From: Euglena gracilis
Taxonomy: Eukaryota > Euglenida > Euglenophyceae > Euglenales
Direction: 5' to 3'
DNA length: 64,000 bases
NCBI GenBank assembly: GCA_039621445.1
Contig: CP154954.1
Location: 28,576,417 to 28,640,416, forward strand
Each line of letters begins with the position of its first letter. The first letter of the stretch is position 1. Both the position numbers and the translations under genes were made by a program. Positions 59,460 through 64,000 of the stretch are shown piece by piece. The notes below the pieces were generated by a model. It was given only the letters and a program-made list of their open reading frames with translations, did no database searches and was not told where the DNA came from.

Positions 59460-60870
59460 TTCCTAAAAATGGTGATCCTCCAAGAATCCGGTCGGAACTA
59501 TCCCCCGGAAATAACCCAGACTTTCCCCCGACGTCGGACCGGGGTTCCTCATACGACCCCCCCCCCTTGCCTTCCCCTGGGAGCCGAGTAGAAGGCAGGC
59601 TGCCTTCGACTTTTTGGTATGAGGCTGATTAAAGGCAGTGCCGACCCCACCCTGGGGGGGGGGGGGGGCTGCCTGGGCAGGCACTCCAAGGCACCCAGAT
59701 CCGACCTCCCGGGGGGGCATAGCCAAAAGTGCCTGGGCACTTGGCCAGAGCACTTCCAGCGCCGTATGCCCAGAAAAGGCCATCTTTGGGCATTTGGCCC
59801 ACCACCAGGCACTCCAGGGCATTCCAAGACCCCCTCCCCCCCCCCAGGGTTGGTCAATTTCAGCCTGGTTCAAGCTTGGCTCAACAGCAGATGGGGGACC
59901 CCTTTGGGGGGGGGTCCACCAGCCAGCAGCATGCATCTCTTTAAGACCCCCCCCGGGGGGGGGGGCTGCTGCTGCTGCCAGCCCCGATTTTGGCTGCAGC
60001 ACCCCAAGGGCCCTGCCAGCCAGCCCCTTTTTTGCAAGGTTCAGCTCAAAATTTTAGGCGCAAAACGCCGAAAATTTTGGAAAAGGGGTGCAAAAAATGG
60101 CCACAAACGGTGCCTTGGGTGTGTCTTCGGCGTTTTGGGGGGGCTGTCAGACGTTCAAAACTGTCTTGCAGGTCATTTTTCAGGGCAATTGTGCTGCAGA
60201 CGCCCACAGGGGTTTTTTTCAGTCTTGGACCCCCTCCCCCGGGGGGTTGGGGGTAGGGGCTGGTGGGTATTTCAGGCCAGCCCGGCATCGCAGGTCGGAC
60301 CCAACATTGGGGGAGGTCCACAAGCTGGCTGGCTTGAAAAAGCTGGCGGGGCCCCACTCTTCGACGACAAAGCAGGCTCAGAGCCAGAAAATTTGGGTTG
60401 CTGGATGGGGGGTGGGCTAGACTAAAAATTTGGACTGGTTTACCCCCCCCCGAGGGGGTCTGGACCCTGGCTGGACCTGAGGTGGGTCCATACAATTGCT
60501 TACCGACCCCCGGGGGGGGGGGAGGGGGGTCACTCCACTTTTTTAAAAACCAGTCAGTCACTCATTTTCAAAAAACCAGCCAGTCACTACCCCCCCGGGG
60601 GGGGGGGTCGGCCACTCAGAAAAACGGCCACTTTCCAGTCACTTTAGGCCATTTTAGGCCCAAAAATTTTTTTCCGGCGCCTTCGGCGCCGGGGTCACTC
60701 AAGCCACTTTTGCCCACCCCTGGCCGACCCCCCCCCGGGGGGGGGGGGGGGGTCCGGGCCAAAAACCAGTCAGTCACTCTGAAAAAACCAGTCACCCACC
60801 CCCCGGGGGGGGGGGGGTCGGTCAGTGCTTAAGCAATTGCCTGGCCCCAGGACGCGGAGATGGCCTGGGT
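59460..60870. repeat. Region of palindromic C-run/G-run tracts
   Basis: At least eight CCCC...GGGG tracts (near 59949, 60234, 60444, 60506, 60592, 60727 and 60800) alternate with short repeats such as CCAGTCAGTCACT. A GGCGCCTTCGGCGCC hairpin lies near 60676. Long open frames here (59619-60425 plus, 60398-60832 plus, 59463-60002 minus) are Gly/Pro-rich repeat artefacts in my view. Confidence 0.65.
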
Positions 60871-61092
60871 GGGTCACTCTGTTCAGACCAAATGTAATTG
60901 AAGACAAATTGGCATGTGGAGAGAAAATGAACTCTGTCCGGGTGACCATGCTCTCCCCACCTCCCTGGGACACAGGTGGGTCGGAGTCAGAGTGTAATCA
61001 AAAATGTCCACCAGCCAGAACCACCAACCAACCTCCAGTTTTTTCCCCCTCTAACTCTTCAATTTTTGAGACCTTTCTCAGATAAATTCTCA

Positions 61093-61286
61093 AACAGACT
61101 TTTATTTAGTGCGCCGCACAATTTTTTTTTTCCGCGGCGCACAATCGAATTTTTGCCGCAGCACACCCGCGGCGCACCTGAAACGCTGCCGCAGCGCACC
61201 AAATGGGGATAATTGGGATGGCTATCCCGCGGTGCATACGGCGCAGAAAAAAAAAAATTCCGCGGCGCACTAAATGAAAATCTGTT
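61093..61286. mobile_element. 194 bp foldback/MITE-like element
   Basis: The terminal inverted repeats read AACAGACTTTTATTTAGTGC on the left and AACAGATTTTCATTTAGTGC on the right (complement). Both continue with GCCGC and a long T run. CTCA occurs immediately outside each end (61089-61092 and 61287-61290). The interior has further CCGCGGCGCAC words. No coding capacity. Confidence 0.75.
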
Positions 61287-61287
61287 C

Positions 61288-61866
61288 TCAAATGCACTTT
61301 TGACAATTTTGAGGGAGGAGGAAAAGATGGGTCTCTGGTCTCTGATCCTCAAAGCGACCTGTGACACAGCATTCAAACGGTTCTCTCAAACCCACCATCG
61401 AACAAATACCAATGAGAGGGCTGCCTGTCTGCAACAGCCGGTCGATCGGAAGCAGCCTGCCAACTACGGTGACCGGTTCGGACACAGCTTGGCAGTCTTC
61501 GGCTGACACACAGTAAAAATTGCAGCCTGGTACAAAACACATCTTCTTGCCCGGCCACAAGGCATCGTGTGGCATTTGGAGAAACCAACCTGACTGACGT
61601 TGCAGCACCCCCAAAGAACTTTGTCTGGATCTCTGGTTTGGCAAATCCTCAGATCCATTTCGGCCGACATTTGGATTGGGGAGCATAGGGGTCCACGGCA
61701 AAATGGAATCCTGCTGATGAGGATGCCTGAAGAATTCTCTGAATGGGAATTTCACAAGGACCTCTCCCACCCACCCCCAATGATTGATCACCAGAGATAC
61801 CTGAGATACCTTGGGAGATCGTTCTAGGGAGGTGAGGTTGTTCCCGGAGGAGCAACAGGCGGGCAT
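61288..61866 (-). CDS. Unrecognised ORF, possible host exon
   Basis: This 192 aa frame on the minus strand contains WFLQMPHDALWPGKKMCFVP and SEPVTVVGRLLPIDRLLQTG, with normal residue composition and no low-complexity runs, unlike its neighbours. I do not recognise a family. It is the best candidate for non-transposon coding sequence here, but alternative frames overlap and there is no second copy to support it. Confidence 0.3.
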   Translation of the reverse strand: MPACCSSGNNLTSLERSPKVSQVSLVINHWGWVGEVLVKFPFREFFRHPHQQDSILPWTPMLPNPNVGRNGSEDLPNQRSRQSSLGVLQRQSGWFLQMPHDALWPGKKMCFVPGCNFYCVSAEDCQAVSEPVTVVGRLLPIDRLLQTGSPLIGICSMVGLREPFECCVTGRFEDQRPETHLFLLPQNCQKCI

Positions 61867-61899
61867 GGAATGGGGAAGGCTTGGACCTGGGAAGCACGG

Positions 61900-64000
61900 G
61901 AAAGAGCCATTGGGGGAGGATATTGAGCTTCAGGTTCCAACAGGTCCAATAATCGCCCCAAAAAAGGCAAGCAGGAACAATGCCTTTAAAAACCCTGAAA
62001 AACGCCTTAAAATTTGAAAATTTACACCTTAAAAATATATCCCCTGGTCTACGGTTGTACAGGAAAGCCTGGGGGGGGGGGTCGAACCCCCCCCAACCAC
62101 CACAGCACCTGCGCAGGGAAAAACTCCTTTGGCGCCGAAGGACAATTTCAACAAAAAATCAGCGCCCCTGGATATACAGGAAGGCCTGGTGGGGGGGGGG
62201 GTCGGCCCCTCCCCAACCACCAGGAAGGGGGACTGTCGACCCCCCCCACCCACCACCCATAGGGTTGCGGGGATTCCCGCACAGCCCTGCCCTGGTTCAA
62301 ACAAACAGACATGCAGCCAAGATGACCAACTTTTGGCCAAAATTTTTCCGAAACCCCAAAATCAACCCAGATGCCGTTTTGGGCACCTTTGGCAAACTTG
62401 CGAAAATTTCCAAAATTATTTCGGTGCAAATCGCCTAAATAAAACTTGACCTTGGGGTGGGGTCCGGCCACAGCGGGGTCTGGCAGTCAAGAAGGGGTGA
62501 TACCCTCCTTATGTAGAACCAAACCTCCACAGGGATTGATGGGAAGCCCGTCGGTATCGAATCAGGCAGTGGGGGGTTGCCGACCCTCCCCCCCTGGATG
62601 TTGGGGTGTATCCAGACCCTCCTCGGCAGGTTTCAAAAATGGCAATTTTTTCCCGCGCTGCGCGCCGGAAAATGAACAAAAAAACAACTTCCTCCCTCAT
62701 TTTTGAGCATATTGCCAATTTTTTTGATGGTTTGGTGTTTTCCGCATGAGGAGCGTTCAAAAAAATTCAAAAAATGAGCATTCTGTATTCATTTTTAAAG
62801 CAAAATCAGGCATTTTTGAAGCGACCCCCAGAGGTCCGTGTCCCATCCCAGGGTCAGCCCGACCCCCCAGGATGGTCACCCCAGAATCCGCTCAAAGCCC
62901 TCAGAAGGGGCTATTCCCTTCCGGGCCCAAGGGTTTTGGGGGGAGAGTCTGTCGTGAGATAACAGACAAAAATTTTGGGCTATTTCAGGAGTAGGGTCAG
63001 GGTAAGGATTTTAGCTTGACCCTGACTTCGATGCAAACACGTGTCCAGAACGCTGGTTCGGGCGGCAACCTGAACCGGCGTTCTGAGTGTTTGCCCGTCC
63101 TCAAAACCAAAAATTTCCGGGTCAATGTCAGTTTCGAGGTGCTTTTGCTCACCGACCGGGTTCCTACAACCCCGACGGGGGGGGGGGGCATACACACCCC
63201 CTGACCTGAAAAAACCCCTGTTTTCCTAAGGTCACCTACAACCCCGACCACGGGGGGCGGTCATGCACACCCCCTGATCTACAACCCCCGACCGGGGGTT
63301 AGGGGTGGTCGTTGGGCAAAGGGGGGGTACCCACCCTGTCCTCTTGTCCACCGACCACCCCTATATACCGACCATTGCTTAAGCCCCCGGCCGGGGGTGA
63401 CCATCTGGTCAGGCCATTGCTTAAGCCCCGGGAGGCAGGGGTCCACTGGCTAGCCATTTTGCTGGACACGGGAAAACAGCCACCAGCCAGCCCCCTGTGT
63501 GCACTGTGGCTGCCTTTTTGGTGCCCTTTACCCCTTCGTCCGACCTGGCCACCAGCCCCGGGGGGGGGGGGGTCCAGGGTCCCCCTGATGGTGTGTGCAC
63601 ACCATCACCACCGCCAATGCAGGGGGGGGGGGTAGTCAACCCCCCCCCCACACCACCACCCTGGCGGTTTGGCCGATTCCCGTTCTGCCCTAGGTTTGAC
63701 CCACCAATTTTCAGGTGTCCTATTATGCCCACTATTATTACTGTAAGACCTCCCCAAAAGGAAGCCCCCCCCCCCCCACTGGGCCGACAAAGAGAAAATC
63801 AAAAAAATCAAGACCCCCCGCCAATTCCAGACTCCCACTGACGGTGCAAAGACTCCCACTGACTCTGGAGATGAAAATTTTTCCTGGATTACAATTATTT
63901 GACACTTTTGAAGCACAACAACACTGGGGGAATTCAATTTATAACACACATGACACATGTTGTTGACACATGGCGTGGAGCACAGATGAAAAATTTTGGG
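61900..64000. other. G/C-run-rich sequence without supportable genes
   Basis: It contains repeated C/G runs, ACCCCGACGGGGG- and TACAACCCC-type words (63162-63310), a CGCGCTGCGCGCC hairpin near 62654, and GGTCGTTGG again at 63307. Open frames up to about 150 codons occur on both strands but are Pro/Gly-rich and unrecognised. I see no RNA gene. Confidence 0.5.

Noticed and set aside
59619-60425. 268-codon ORF across G/C runs
   Set aside because: Equally long frames exist on the opposite strand, the composition follows the C/G tracts, and no domain is visible.

Overview
This window is a repeat-dense piece of a eukaryotic nuclear genome. I found no convincing single-copy host gene and no tRNA or rRNA gene. 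Almost everything recognisable is a retrotransposon, inserted one into another and broken by stops and by indels, many of them at C/G homopolymers. I made all comparisons by eye, so identities are approximate. The organism is probably a unicellular alga or other protist. My best guess is an alveolate (chromerid or dinoflagellate relative), because an LTR element here carries a cytosine-C5 DNA methyltransferase, an association I recall being reported for dinoflagellate retrotransposons. That assignment is low confidence.

Layout. (1) 1-6126, minus: a non-LTR element whose upstream ORF carries four 2A or 2A-like motifs, followed by a reverse transcriptase (RT) and cut by the window edge. (2) 6126-6812: a solo LTR of family G2 with a 0.5 kb insertion. 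(3) 7050-8090, minus: a gag remnant of family G3 (CCHC knuckle, RS-rich, acidic tail). (4) 8096-10340, plus: two 5'-truncated copies of the non-LTR family, one with a CCHC plus restriction-like endonuclease C terminus. (5) 10377-28437, minus: non-autonomous LTR element N (615 bp LTRs) containing a nested 12.1 kb chromodomain Ty3/gypsy element, M (12533-24633). (6) 28487-36770, minus: G2 copy A, split by a 1.75 kb Mutator-like insertion with a 9 bp target duplication. (7) 36771-40850, plus: G3 copy b, then a 111 bp minisatellite. (8) 41568-52307, minus: a DIRS tyrosine-recombinase element split by full-length G2 copy B (43250-50271, plus). (9) 52400-53508, minus: a fragment of a second DIRS element. 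(10) 53510-58098, plus: a structurally complete DIRS element with inverted terminal repeats and an internal complementary region. (11) 58100-64000: degenerate DIRS ends, C/G palindromic tracts, small hairpins and a 194 bp foldback element, with a few unrecognised ORFs.

How the parts relate. Element M encodes Gag, then (in the -1 frame) a basic KG-rich linker, a C5-cytosine methyltransferase and an NPPW domain, then protease, RT, RNase H, integrase and a chromodomain. Element N lacks a usable pol but shares M's LTR tips, polypurine tract, primer-binding-site type and a hairpin beside it, so it probably depends on M-type proteins. The NPPW/NPPF domain, usual in DIRS elements, also occurs in M and in G2. 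M, N and G2 share a near-identical primer-binding motif, which suggests one priming tRNA.
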